A stretch of 36,109 nt of DNA from Zetaproteobacteria bacterium CG1_02_55_237 (GTDB lineage: Bacteria > Pseudomonadota > Zetaproteobacteria > Mariprofundales > Mariprofundaceae). Of this stretch, positions 25,101-32,345 are shown piece after piece. The notes under the pieces are model-generated. The model was not told the origin of the DNA, made no database searches, and saw only the letters and a program-made list of their open reading frames with translations. The stretch covers positions 1-36,109 of the forward strand of contig MNXA01000040.1 in the NCBI GenBank assembly GCA_001871195.1, in the 5' to 3' direction. The stretch's first letter is position 1, and every line of letters begins with the position of its first letter. Made by a program: the position numbers and the translations under genes.

Positions 25101-25245
25101 CGAATTGCCGTGCAAGCAGGTTTTCCAATTGTGGGCGCAATTCGTTCAGCGACGGCGCCTGCCAGTAAAACCATCCGCCAAGCAGACTCAACACAACCAG
25201 CAATGCAAGCAGTATGCGCGTACAGGCAGCCAGAATGGATTTCAT
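22150..25245 (-). CDS. AsmA/YhdP-like large envelope protein
   Basis: The 1031-residue protein has one N-terminal membrane anchor (about 8-28, ARILLALLVVLSLLGGWFYW) and a long periplasmic region rich in beta-strand repeats. FGLKELHLGSLSWRWAGHVW and LRHGRIALHIP mark the AsmA-like start. The C-terminal part (GKGQLNLADGLIDLYVVARP, then MIPLLRDVILG) fits the AsmA-like C-terminal domain of the YhdP/DUF3971 group. In E. coli YhdP, TamB and YdbH act as bridges that move phospholipids to the outer membrane. It follows mlaC after 24 bases, so a retrograde or maintenance transporter and a putative anterograde bridge share one unit. It is shorter than E. coli YhdP (1266). Which AsmA subclass it belongs to is not certain. 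Confidence 0.8.
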   Translation of the reverse strand: MKSILAACTRILLALLVVLSLLGGWFYWQAPSLNELRPQLENLLARQFGLKELHLGSLSWRWAGHVWLNAENITFAGPEQRIVVEDAQLVVRLSSWDLIRGDIRPTSISLRHGRIALHIPKAASGESLPLPSGLLRIEDSSVTLSYDGFTNRFEHLDLLLDAGGRTLGMQMPGFNFDITWNEQLQPKHVQARFDNLLWLPEAWRASVRGAFSAGFQLDKVAGSNNWDLLADINSDNGMELVGADGRARLPLNKARVKAHIDAAANPLDITAIDWQELVWQAGVNSIQAKGKWADGSLQLQAQSAELQISTLAALGMPLADEAMREWLSGLAGTARNMQAELHLLQASPWSQPQLPDLKRGDVRLAVDLSDATIPLVTQGEELRQYNGAINLSANGLEFRASSMQLPFEAGIVHGTAVIADFEHPVFDINGQGQVEIGRLEDWMQVNPLPQLVWKSAPADGDFSLTWPMFAAVPDKGEAHLVPHPVWQTEFMGYALALSGGHLYWKAGSGLQFQDMDAEFQGLQGNFDLEIGDATAGDLQILGLRLESSGDFSTLATYFRMPMDGPSGNYAMSLHAKDTEKKSPWSFKLDLKDAGWRSLLGSKKEPGEAYSLEASGRQTDQGVSISRIQSTGTAPFVSGLGELSRKSVSLHINALQAAAFSGAISLQVPLTGDEPVEIDVNSDFLDQSAVPEKLPDVAKSAVMPEAEEGKRKWVLRGNFSRIRWDAVSIRGVRVNFASAEQGIGRLEADVLDAAQFSIRDVRAFFRLASGGRVDIRHLGAHLLDQQMNLSGTLAPEPGGGLRWTGFTDISGDFSQVIQRLDAAKLFKGGTVHALWSGTGVIHEDMPWWNGMQGRLRLRSDDGRILEGGTMTKMLAALSLADLPGFLTGSRKDITGPGMLYKRLQLEASVQGETADIRHLAMRASALDMAGKGQLNLADGLIDLYVVARPLQNIDAMLNMIPLLRDVILGPAKSVFRKVYRVHGALHDAKVEAVSAEQAGLPNSGLLEQLISLPGRWFDAGKKAAGGVAPSLP

Positions 25246-25269
25246 ATCATGTTTAAGGAGACCGCAGGA

Positions 25270-25884
25270 TCAGCCTTTGCTCTGATCCTGTTCCTTCAAG
25301 CTGGTAACACGCCCTTTCAGACCGCTCAGGAAGCCCTTGATACCGTCCTTGTTAACCGCTTCAGAGAAGTCCGTGCGAAAGGTGTTAACCATGCTGATGC
25401 CCTCTATCTGAATATCGTAAACGCCCCAGCCGGCGTCCTTGTGTACAAGCTTGTAACGCACAGGGGTACGTTTGTCGGCATCGACCACCTCGGAATCGAC
25501 TACAGCAATACGGCCCTTGATGAACACTTCGCCGTATTCAATCTTCTGGTCATGGTAATCGGCCAGCCGGTTGCCGTAAGTAAGCTCCAGAAGCTCCTGA
25601 AATGTGGCCACAAATTCTTTTTTCTGGGTATCGTTCAACTCCTTCCACGGTGCGGCCAGTGCCCGCTTGGCCATTTCCGGAAAGTCAAAATAGCCATCAA
25701 CTGCCTTGCGGATGGCATCCCGATCCTCACTGGACAGCGAAGTCTGATCTTTGCGCACCTTGAGCACATCAATCACACCTCCAACAGCAGTCTTGATGAC
25801 ATCCTGCGGAGCAAGCTCTTCGGCCATGGCCTGCATGGGCAGCAGGGCAAGAAATGACATCAATACAAGTAGCTTCTTAAACAT
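25270..25884 (-). CDS. mlaC: MlaC, periplasmic phospholipid-binding protein
   Basis: The 204-residue protein has a signal peptide (residues 1-21, ending QAMA) followed by the MlaC/Ttg2D fold: YFDFPEMAKRALAAPWKELN, FVATFQELLELTYGNRLADY and GWGVYDIQIEGISMVNTFR are clear landmarks. It shuttles phospholipids between the outer-membrane MlaA complex and MlaFED in the inner membrane. The ATG at 25884, preceded by GGAGAG, is preferred to an upstream in-frame Met at 25938 that would spoil the signal peptide. The gap to mlaD is 98 bases, and a small hairpin (GCGGA/TCCGC) lies within it. mlaA is not in the window. Confidence 0.92.
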   Translation of the reverse strand: MFKKLLVLMSFLALLPMQAMAEELAPQDVIKTAVGGVIDVLKVRKDQTSLSSEDRDAIRKAVDGYFDFPEMAKRALAAPWKELNDTQKKEFVATFQELLELTYGNRLADYHDQKIEYGEVFIKGRIAVVDSEVVDADKRTPVRYKLVHKDAGWGVYDIQIEGISMVNTFRTDFSEAVNKDGIKGFLSGLKGRVTSLKEQDQSKG

Positions 25885-25982
25885 GGGGCTCTCCTTGATA
25901 CTCTTGATACAGACAAAACCTAGGGCTTGCAGCGGCATTGCACAGGCGGATTAAGTCCGCTACAGGGGTAATGCACAGAGCG

Positions 25983-26438
25983 TTATTTATTGCTCGAGTC
26001 ACTGCTGAAGATGTACTTCGACACCAGTTCTTCAATACTGATGGCCGATTCTGTTTCCTCAATCTCCCCGCCATCCGACAGCTCTTCACCGCCACCCTGC
26101 CCGATACGGATGAAACGATCGCCGATAATGCCCTTGGTACGGATCGAGGCGATGGCATCAGAAGTGATCTTCACATCATCATGGATACGCATACTCACCT
26201 CAGCCCGATCCCTCTCGTTCAGATGCACATCGTCGACACGACCAACCACAACGCCGGCAATCATCACATCAGCACCGGCACGTACGCCACCGACATCGCC
26301 AAAGGCAGCGGTGAGATGGTAACCGTCGGCACCCAGGCCACCGACCTCGCCGAGCTTCAATGCCATGTAGAACATGCCTGCAATACCAATAAAAACGAAC
26401 AGGCCGACAGTAATTTCAATGCGTTTATATTCACTCAT
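25983..26438 (-). CDS. mlaD: MlaD, MCE-domain phospholipid transport subunit
   Basis: The 151-residue protein has an N-terminal membrane helix (about 10-29) and a single MCE domain: YHLTAAFGDVGGVRAGADVMI and GVVVGRVDDVHL are the core, with GIIGDRFIRIGQG as the pore-side strand. MlaD hexamers sit on MlaFE and form the periplasmic gate for lipids. The acidic tail SISIEELVSKYIF resembles the C-terminal helix that lines the pore in E. coli (183 residues there). It lies 13 bases after mlaE. Confidence 0.93.
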   Translation of the reverse strand: MSEYKRIEITVGLFVFIGIAGMFYMALKLGEVGGLGADGYHLTAAFGDVGGVRAGADVMIAGVVVGRVDDVHLNERDRAEVSMRIHDDVKITSDAIASIRTKGIIGDRFIRIGQGGGEELSDGGEIEETESAISIEELVSKYIFSSDSSNK

Positions 26439-26451
26439 AGTCTTGCTCCAT

Positions 26452-27231
26452 TTACAGGTAAAACGATGTCAGGATGTAGTCGAGCATCAGGATGCCGACC
26501 GAGGAAAGCACCACGGCCTGGGTCGTGGCCTTGCCGACGCCTTCAGTGGTCGGTGTGGCGCGATAACCGATATATGTACAGATAACGCCGATGAGAAAAC
26601 CAAATGCCACTGCCTTGATCCAGCCGGTATTGATATCGTGTGTCGTCACCTTGGCCTGCATTTCGGCAATGAAGGCGCCGGGGTTCACGCCCAACAACTC
26701 AACCCCGACCAGATAACCGGCTCCCATGCCGATCAAATCGAACAGGGCGATCAGCAGCGGCAGCACCAGCGTTGCTGCAATAATGCGCGGCATGATGATG
26801 CGTGCCCGCGGGTTTACCGCCATCATCTCCAGTGCATCAATCTGCTCGGTGACACGCATGATGCCGATTTCGGCGGTAATTGCGGAACCGGCACGCGCCG
26901 TCAGCATCATGGCACCAAGCACAGGACCCAGCTCGCGGATAATAGCCAGCGCGATACCGGCGCCAAGCATCGATTCGGAACCGAATTTAGCCAACGTGTA
27001 GTATCCCTGCAGGGCCAGAACCATGCCGGTAAAGGCGCCGGTCAGGGCGATAATCACCAGAGAACCAACACCGATATTAAACATCTGGATAACGATATGG
27101 CGACCCTGCCACGGGCGGGTCGGCAACAGGCCGAGCGAAGCGCTGCTCAGGCTTGTCGCATCGCCCAGACGCGAAACCATACCAAGAAAGCTACGCCCAA
27201 GACGGCCGAACATACTGATGACTGCCGTCAT
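26452..27231 (-). CDS. mlaE: MlaE, ABC permease for phospholipids
   Basis: The 259-residue integral membrane permease has about five to six hydrophobic segments. Signature regions are GSLVIIALTGAFTGMVLALQ, ELGPVLGAMMLTARAGSAIT, AEIGIMRVTEQIDALEMMAV and the C-terminal GVGKATTQAVVLSS. It forms the membrane part of the MlaFEDB complex. It overlaps mlaF by four bases. The order F-E-D-C is as in E. coli, but the STAS protein gene mlaB, which normally follows mlaC, is not found. Confidence 0.95.
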   Translation of the reverse strand: MTAVISMFGRLGRSFLGMVSRLGDATSLSSASLGLLPTRPWQGRHIVIQMFNIGVGSLVIIALTGAFTGMVLALQGYYTLAKFGSESMLGAGIALAIIRELGPVLGAMMLTARAGSAITAEIGIMRVTEQIDALEMMAVNPRARIIMPRIIAATLVLPLLIALFDLIGMGAGYLVGVELLGVNPGAFIAEMQAKVTTHDINTGWIKAVAFGFLIGVICTYIGYRATPTTEGVGKATTQAVVLSSVGILMLDYILTSFYL

Positions 27232-28037
27232 GGCTCAATCCTCACAGTGCCCGGCTTGTGCAGCAGATCGTCGACATAGGTAGTCGAACTGCGGGAAAAG
27301 GGAATCGGCCCATCCGGCCGGCCTTCGATGAACTGGCGCACGCGCGCATCCTCACTGTGCCGGATGTCATCGGCTGTGCCCTCGGCGATAATCTTGCCCT
27401 GCCACAACAGCACCACATGGTCGGCAATGCGCAGGCCCGCATCGACATCGTGTGTCACCACCACCGAGGTGTGATGCGACTTGATGCGCAAATCATGGAT
27501 CAGCGAGGTAATCACGCCTGCGGAAATCGGATCAAGACCGGAAGTCGGCTCATCGAAAAAGATAATCTCCGGATCCATGGCCATGGCACGAGCCAGTGCC
27601 ACGCGCTTGGCCATGCCGCCGGAAAGCTCGGAAGGCATCAGATGCTCCATGCCGCGCAGACCAACCTGCTCCAGCTTCATGGTGATAATTGTATGGATGA
27701 TGTCTTCGTCCAGATCGCTGTGTTCATGCAGGGTGAAGGCGACATTGTCATAGACATTCATCGAATTAAGCAGTGCAGAATACTGAAACACCATACCCAT
27801 GGATTGGCGTAATTCATACAAACGACGGCGCGACATATGAACAAAATCCTCATCGCCGTAGTAAATCTCGCCGCTCGTGGGCTTATCAAGACCGGCAATA
27901 AGGCGCAGCAGCGTGGTCTTGCCGGAACCGGAGCCGCCCATGATGACGGTCGTCTTGTGCGCCCGCACATGGATATCTACGCTATTGAGCGCAGCGGCAT
28001 CACCGAATATTTTTGTCAGCGCCTTGCAGCGGATCAT
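27228..28037 (-). CDS. mlaF: MlaF, ABC ATPase for phospholipid transport
   Basis: The 269-residue ATPase has Walker A GGSGSGKTT (34-42), signature LSGGM, Walker B IIFFDEPTSGLDP and the switch His in VVTHDVD. The ATG at 28037 (MIRCKALTK) is preferred to an upstream in-frame start at 28079 because GGAAGG lies nine bases before it and the family begins there. It is the first gene of the mlaFEDC-AsmA unit. A divergent pair with the small repeat protein is separated by about 220 bases that hold both promoters. Confidence 0.95.
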   Translation of the reverse strand: MIRCKALTKIFGDAAALNSVDIHVRAHKTTVIMGGSGSGKTTLLRLIAGLDKPTSGEIYYGDEDFVHMSRRRLYELRQSMGMVFQYSALLNSMNVYDNVAFTLHEHSDLDEDIIHTIITMKLEQVGLRGMEHLMPSELSGGMAKRVALARAMAMDPEIIFFDEPTSGLDPISAGVITSLIHDLRIKSHHTSVVVTHDVDAGLRIADHVVLLWQGKIIAEGTADDIRHSEDARVRQFIEGRPDGPIPFSRSSTTYVDDLLHKPGTVRIEP

Positions 28038-28255
28038 GTCACACAACCTTCCTGTCCTGACTCTGGTCATACACGGCAATCATCTTCTACCGGTGCAACA
28101 GCCTAGCGGATATGAGGGACGCGGCAATAGACACGACCCGGAGTAGAATGTCCACCTGCCGCGCATCACGGACAGGCATTATACTGGCCGGGCATCAGGC
28201 TGGCAGGCCTTCCTTACGTGAACCTTAAACAGCCTGATTGCAAAGGAGGTATGAC

Positions 28256-28636
28256 ATGACACAGCTGATACGGGCCTTATGTGTTTTCACCTTGTTGCTT
28301 TGTACGGGAATCCCGGCGGCTTCTGCCCATGATGCATCCATCAAAAGCATGGCTGGCATCATCATGCATCTGAATCATTTCCCGAGTGACAGTGAAAAAC
28401 ACGAACTGGAGGCCATTGCCAGCGATGAACATGTAACGCCAGGCGAACGCGCACTGGCCGGGGCACTGCTGCGCATGCAGCACACAGTTGAAGGTGAGGA
28501 CTCGGCTGCGCTGCGGGCGCTGGCTGTCGATAAAAACGCAAGCCAGGGGGAGCGTGAACTGGCCGATATCCTGCTGGGCATTCACCATCACCCATCGGTA
28601 AACGACCAGCAGCGGCTAAAAACCCTGAGCGACTGA
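28256..28636 (+). CDS. small exported protein with three 35-residue repeats, function unknown
   Basis: The 126-residue protein starts at 28256, just after a perfect AAAGGAGGT ribosome site; an upstream TTG in frame is rejected because it lies before that site. Residues 1-24 are a signal peptide (ending ASA). The rest is three repeats with an exact 35-residue period (from 32, 67 and 102). They share Leu-Ala/Met-Ala starts, an invariant His (41, 76, 111), a Leu (51, 86, 121), an Asp (57, 92) and Gly-Glu-Arg (63-65, 98-100); the third repeat is cut short. The helical, tetratricopeptide-like periodicity suggests a small solenoid, perhaps protein- or metal-binding given its His content (38, 41, 76, 110-112). 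I do not recognise a family. TATACT at 28180-28185 may be its -10 box. It is divergent from mlaF. Confidence 0.75.
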   Translation: MTQLIRALCVFTLLLCTGIPAASAHDASIKSMAGIIMHLNHFPSDSEKHELEAIASDEHVTPGERALAGALLRMQHTVEGEDSAALRALAVDKNASQGERELADILLGIHHHPSVNDQQRLKTLSD

Positions 28637-28638
28637 AA

Positions 28639-28777
28639 CGCGCCGGCAACAGCGCGGCTATCAGAAGATTGTACCTGATAGGTCGCTCTTGCCTGCCCTA
28701 CGCCCGGCAAGGAGCCGGGGCAACCGGGGTTTTTCAACCGTCCTTATTCGAACAACTCAGCAAGGTAGCAGTACCTT
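28639..28777 (+). other. hairpin-rich leader between the repeat protein and ilvE
   Basis: Four hairpins can be drawn in the 201-base gap: CGCGC/GCGCG (28639-28656), CTATCAG/CTGATAG (28658-28681), CCCGGC/GCCGGG (28703-28719, followed at 28731-28735 by TTTTT) and a perfect AAGGTA-GCAG-TACCTT (28762-28777). The third plus T-run may act as a weak terminator for the upstream gene. TATATT at 28799-28804 could be the -10 box of ilvE. I do not match the region to a known riboswitch, and no branched-chain-rich leader peptide is evident. Confidence 0.4.
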
Positions 28778-28837
28778 CCCGCCTTGGATGAATTCCTCTA
28801 TATTGCCGCGTCCCGATTGAATGAAAGGAGAAAACCC

Positions 28838-29764
28838 ATGACACCGAACTTTGCCGACCGCGATGGATTTATCTGGTTTGACGGTGAAATGGTCCCCTGG
28901 CGCGAAGCCAAGGTGCATGTACTGACCCATACCCTGCATTACGGCATGGGCGTTTTTGAGGGCGTACGTGCCTACAACACCGTTGGTGGCACAGCCATCT
29001 TCCGCTTGCAGGAACACACCGATCGCCTGTTCCGTTCGGCAAAGATCATGAACATGCCGATGCCGTTTTCAAAGGATGAGCTGAACGCAGCTCAACTGGC
29101 AGCAGTGCGCGACAACGGCCTTGATTCCGCCTACATCCGCCCGATGTGCTTTTACGGTTCGGAAGGCATGGGTCTGCGCGCCGACAACCTGAAGACGCAC
29201 GTTATCGTCGCGGCCTGGAGCTGGGGCGCCTATCTCGGCAAAGAGGCATTGGAGAAGGGCATTCGTATCCGCACATCATCTTTTACCCGCCACCATGTGA
29301 ATATCGGCATGTGCAAGGCCAAGGCCAACGGACAATACATCAATTCGATGCTGGCCTTATCTGATGCGCTGCGTGACGGCTATGACGAGGCACTATTTCT
29401 TGATGTCGACGGCTTCGTGACCGAAGGCTCTGGTGAGAACTTCTTTATGGTATACGACGGTGTGATCTTCACGCCTGAGCTGACCAGTGCGCTTGATGGC
29501 ATCACTCGCAGTACGGTAATCCAACTGGCACAGGAAGAGGGTTATGAGGTGCGCGAAAAACGCATCACACGTGACGAGGTGTATGTCGCCGACGAAGCTT
29601 TCTTCACAGGCACCGCTGCTGAGGTCACGCCGATCCGCGAACTGGATGGACGCACCATCGGTTCCGGTTCGCTCGGGCCGATCACTGCCAAGTTACAAAA
29701 GAAATACTTTGATGTGGTGCAAGGGCGCAGCGCAGAGCATGCCGACTGGCTGTCCGCAGTCTGA
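28838..29764 (+). CDS. ilvE: branched-chain amino acid aminotransferase
   Basis: The 308-residue PLP class IV transaminase interconverts Leu/Ile/Val and their 2-oxo acids with glutamate. Lys162 in CKAKANGQYINS is the PLP lysine. HTLHYGMGVFEGVRAY (31-46) is the family start signature, and FVTEGSGENFF and LDGITRSTVI are conserved cofactor and substrate regions. AAAGGAG seven bases before the ATG at 28838 decides the start; the frame is open upstream to 28784. It is monocistronic and ends with a strong bidirectional terminator. Length equals E. coli IlvE (309). Confidence 0.95.
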   Translation: MTPNFADRDGFIWFDGEMVPWREAKVHVLTHTLHYGMGVFEGVRAYNTVGGTAIFRLQEHTDRLFRSAKIMNMPMPFSKDELNAAQLAAVRDNGLDSAYIRPMCFYGSEGMGLRADNLKTHVIVAAWSWGAYLGKEALEKGIRIRTSSFTRHHVNIGMCKAKANGQYINSMLALSDALRDGYDEALFLDVDGFVTEGSGENFFMVYDGVIFTPELTSALDGITRSTVIQLAQEEGYEVREKRITRDEVYVADEAFFTGTAAEVTPIRELDGRTIGSGSLGPITAKLQKKYFDVVQGRSAEHADWLSAV

Positions 29765-29794
29765 ACAGCATCAGCCAAGCATCATTGATTGAAT

Positions 29795-29827
29795 AAAAAA
29801 GGGGCCGGATAACCGGCCCCTTTCCTT
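29795..29827. terminator. bidirectional terminator between ilvE and the DUF992 gene
   Basis: A perfect 8-base-pair GC stem, GGGGCCGG (29801-29808) with CCGGCCCC (29813-29820), has an ATAA loop. It is flanked by AAAAAA on the left and TTTCCTT on the right, so it can end transcripts from both converging genes. Confidence 0.92.
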
Positions 29828-29847
29828 TATCCTTAAGCGAGACTCAA

Positions 29848-30354
29848 TCAGTCCGCAGCTTTGTCGGGCTCCAGATACAGATAGGTCAGTCCTCCACTAA
29901 CACCTGCGCCCTTGGTTGCGCTCAGACCAAGCGGCTCCAAAGACACACTCTTCTTGCTGCCGCCAATCAACACACCGGCACCAATACCGCGACCGATGGT
30001 TACATCTGCGCCCGCACCGAAATATTTGCCGGCGAATTTATATTCACCCTTCTTGAAATCGGCCGCCATCACCGCAAAGACAAAGTTCGAATCCTTGTCG
30101 AAGGTCAGGTCGACTCCCAGGCCAACACCGGTCTCACCCTTGTAATGTTCTCGTTCACCGGCTGTTGAGGTGAAGGTGCAGGTCACATCCACTGTGGAGT
30201 GAATCAGCAGATTGGTTCCCGAACCCGGCACGGTTTGGCATTCCAGCTTACCCAGCTTGGTCCCCTTGGTGGTTTCCATTGATTCGGCCGAAGCCAGCAA
30301 AGGCAGGGCCATCGCCAGCACCGTGAACATCATCATTTTAAAGATCATCTTCAT
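29848..30354 (-). CDS. DUF992 family exported protein
   Basis: The 168-residue protein has a signal peptide (about 1-23, ending LLASA). The mature part fits DUF992: LGKLECQTVPGSG, then two cysteines near VTCTFTS, HYKGETGVGLGVDLTF, GKYFGAGADVTIGRGIGAGV and SLEPLGLSATKGAGVSGGL. It is a glycine-rich beta protein, probably periplasmic or outer-membrane-associated. The family is commonest in alphaproteobacteria and has no known function. The ATG at 30354 is used (GGAG six bases ahead) rather than the GTG directly before it. It stands alone behind its own promoter. Confidence 0.8.
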   Translation of the reverse strand: MKMIFKMMMFTVLAMALPLLASAESMETTKGTKLGKLECQTVPGSGTNLLIHSTVDVTCTFTSTAGEREHYKGETGVGLGVDLTFDKDSNFVFAVMAADFKKGEYKFAGKYFGAGADVTIGRGIGAGVLIGGSKKSVSLEPLGLSATKGAGVSGGLTYLYLEPDKAAD

Positions 30355-30441
30355 CACTTTCTCCTTCGTTCATTGACTGTTTGCCCAGCTGCACAAGCAG
30401 TGTGCACCCATCGTGTCTCGCATTAGCGAGTCGCACCTTCT

Positions 30442-30470
30442 TTTTTAGACAAAATTTTCACGGATGTAAA
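30442..30470 (-). promoter_or_regulatory. likely promoter of the DUF992 gene
   Basis: On the minus strand, TTTACA (30470-30465) and TAAAAA (30447-30442) are 17 bases apart, about 90 bases before the start. A short CTCGC/GCGAG hairpin (30418-30431) lies downstream of it in the leader. Confidence 0.4.
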
Positions 30471-30603
30471 GCTCTTTTCACCGAAATGCCCATTGCCCAT
30501 GGCCTGGAATATGGCGTTATATAGAAAGCATGTGCATAAGAGTCGGGGAACGCGGCGGCGAAGAAAGGCGTTCAGTCTGTGCGCAGGAAGCTTGCTTAGG
30601 ATG

Positions 30604-31206
30604 CTATTCTTTACTCCAGATACGTTCCAAAAACCGATCGCGACCGGAATTGTATCGGTAGTAGCGATAACGTAGCGGATTCTTGTCTGCGTAATCCTGA
30701 TGATAGTCCTCAGCTGGATAAAAGGTGGAGGCCGGCACGATGTCCACGACAATCGACTTGTCGAAATGACCGGATGCGGCCAACGTATCGCGCGATGCCT
30801 CAGCCAGACGTTTCTGTTCTTCGTTATGGTAGAAAATCACCGGGCGATACTGACTGCCGCGATCGGCGAACTGCCCGCCCGCATCCGTCGGATCAATCTG
30901 GCGCCAGAAGGTATCGAGCAGTTCCGCATATGAGGTTTTCTGTGAATCAAAGGTAATTTCAACTGCCTCGACATGCCCTGTACCTCCGGCCGACACCTGC
31001 TCGTAGGTAGGATTCGGCTGCAAGCCACCGGTATAACCAGAGACAGCGGACAATACACCATTGTGATGATCGTAAGGGTGCTCAACACACCAGAAACATC
31101 CACCGGCGAAGGTGGCTTTTTGCTCTCCAGCAACAACTGAATCAGCCATCGAGACCATGCCCGCGGAGCAAAGTAGCATCACTCCAAGTGTTGATTTCCA
31201 TGGCAT
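30604..31206 (-). CDS. msrA: peptide methionine sulfoxide reductase A with export signal
   Basis: The 200-residue MsrA reduces methionine-S-sulfoxide in oxidised proteins. The catalytic Cys37 is in [55 protein letters not shown] and [10 protein letters not shown] are the family blocks. About 26 extra N-terminal residues ([19 protein letters not shown]) form a signal peptide, placing the enzyme in the periplasm. ATG 31206 is six bases from AGGAGG; the ATG at 31212 is too close to it. It is a single gene, divergent from rnhA. It complements the redox-defence genes elsewhere in the window. Confidence 0.93.
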   Translation of the reverse strand: MPWKSTLGVMLLCSAGMVSMADSVVAGEQKATFAGGCFWCVEHPYDHHNGVLSAVSGYTGGLQPNPTYEQVSAGGTGHVEAVEITFDSQKTSYAELLDTFWRQIDPTDAGGQFADRGSQYRPVIFYHNEEQKRLAEASRDTLAASGHFDKSIVVDIVPASTFYPAEDYHQDYADKNPLRYRYYRYNSGRDRFLERIWSKE

Positions 31207-31345
31207 GTACATCCTCCTGAATATGCTTCAAATCACGCAAAAAAAGCTCAGTCAACTTATCTGCCTTACATGAAAAAAAAGTGAATTCCGACCTGACCTT
31301 CAGATACGGTGGCATTCAGCCGAGCTTGCCGTCACAATCGGCGAT

Positions 31346-31795
31346 ATGCACGATAAACCTAAAATTGAGGCCTTCACCGACGGAGCCTGTTCCGGCAACC
31401 CGGGGCCGGGTGGCTGGGGAGTGCTGCTGCGCATGGGCGGGCATGAGAAGGAATTGTTTGGTGGCGAGGCGCATACCACCAACCAGCGCATGGAAATAAA
31501 AGCCGCCATCGAAGCACTGCGTGCCTTGAAAAAACACTGCGCCATTACCATTCATTCCGACTCGAAATACGTTGTGCAGGGTATGACCGAATGGATTCAC
31601 GGCTGGAAGAAAAACGGCTGGAAAAATGCCGCGAAAAAGCCGGTGTCGAATCAGGACCTGTGGCAGGAACTGGATACCCTTGCCGCCCAACATGAGGTGA
31701 GCTGGCAATGGATCAAGGGGCATGCCGGACATGAGGAAAACGAACGCGCCGATGAACTGGCGCGACGCGGCGTCCCCACCACCAGAACAGAATAA
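31346..31795 (+). CDS. rnhA: ribonuclease HI
   Basis: The 149-residue enzyme degrades the RNA strand of RNA-DNA hybrids in replication and R-loop removal. Catalytic Asp12 ([14 protein letters not shown]), Glu50 (QRMEI), Asp72 (HSDSKYV) and Asp136 (NERADELA) are all present. [21 protein letters not shown] is the basic handle of the E. coli type. The ribosome site (GGCGA) is weak and very close to the ATG. It is followed at once by a bidirectional terminator. Confidence 0.96.
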   Translation: MHDKPKIEAFTDGACSGNPGPGGWGVLLRMGGHEKELFGGEAHTTNQRMEIKAAIEALRALKKHCAITIHSDSKYVVQGMTEWIHGWKKNGWKNAAKKPVSNQDLWQELDTLAAQHEVSWQWIKGHAGHEENERADELARRGVPTTRTE

Positions 31796-31796
31796 A

Positions 31797-31824
31797 AAAT
31801 GGCGGGGAACAAGCCCCGCCATTT
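31797..31824. terminator. bidirectional terminator after rnhA
   Basis: AAATGGCGGGG (31797-31807) pairs perfectly with CCCCGCCATTT (31814-31824) around a six-base loop. A-rich and T-containing flanks serve rnhA and the converging TIGR04073-type gene. Confidence 0.85.
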
Positions 31825-31841
31825 ACCGTCGCTGGACGACG

Positions 31842-32204
31842 CTACTTTGTCCCGTAGGTGGTATCCTTTTCAAAAGGCTCCCAAACATAACGCGGTTCAA
31901 CAAACTCAGGATTGGGAATAAAAAATGTGACCAGTTCCACAGCCCCAACCACCGTTCGTCCGACCGCATGCAAAACACCCTTCACCAGTCCGACTGTAAG
32001 TCCCATACCGACATCATCCTCTTTGCTGGTATTCACGATATTCTTCGGTAGCTCTACCCAACCGGTCACCGTATTGGCAAAACCACGGGCAAATTTGTCT
32101 GTAACCTGATCGGTATAATCATTGGCCATTGCCGAAGGCATGGCCACAATAAACAGTGCTGCAAAAAGCGCCGCCATAGACATTGATCTGAAAGTATGAC
32201 GCAT
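31842..32204 (-). CDS. exosortase-associated-type exported protein (TIGR04073-like)
   Basis: The 120-residue protein has a signal peptide (about 1-27, ending PSAMA). The mature part KFARGFANTVTGWVELPKNI and GMGLTVGLVKGVLHAVGRTVVGAVELVTFFIP matches the TIGR04073 pattern: a 'GRG-x-x-N-x-x-T-G-W-x-E-x-P' start, a glycine-rich hydrophobic centre and a C-terminal 'P-x-Y-V'-like end. The family was named for co-occurrence with exosortase systems, but many carriers lack a link. No exosortase or PEP-CTERM gene is in view. GAGGAGG precedes the ATG. The function is unknown. Confidence 0.6.
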   Translation of the reverse strand: MRHTFRSMSMAALFAALFIVAMPSAMANDYTDQVTDKFARGFANTVTGWVELPKNIVNTSKEDDVGMGLTVGLVKGVLHAVGRTVVGAVELVTFFIPNPEFVEPRYVWEPFEKDTTYGTK

Positions 32205-32345
32205 AAACTCCTCCTCGTTGAATCATTAGCTGCCGAACCCCAACCCTCTGGAGGCCAGTCTAATTTCGAGTGTAGACGAGCATTGACCCGTTGCAAGTCG
32301 CTGATCCCACAACGATTACAACCCATTTCACAAACAATCCGGGCT

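Noticed and set aside
26374-27279. 301-codon plus-strand frame across mlaE and mlaD
   Set aside because: It spans two genes with clear family signatures on the other strand, and its translation is His/Gln-rich and without motif.
28637-28837. c-di-GMP (GEMM) or glycine riboswitch ahead of ilvE
   Set aside because: GGCAA-like and GCAACC strings occur, but the conserved tetraloop, receptor and paired helices of those classes cannot be assembled.
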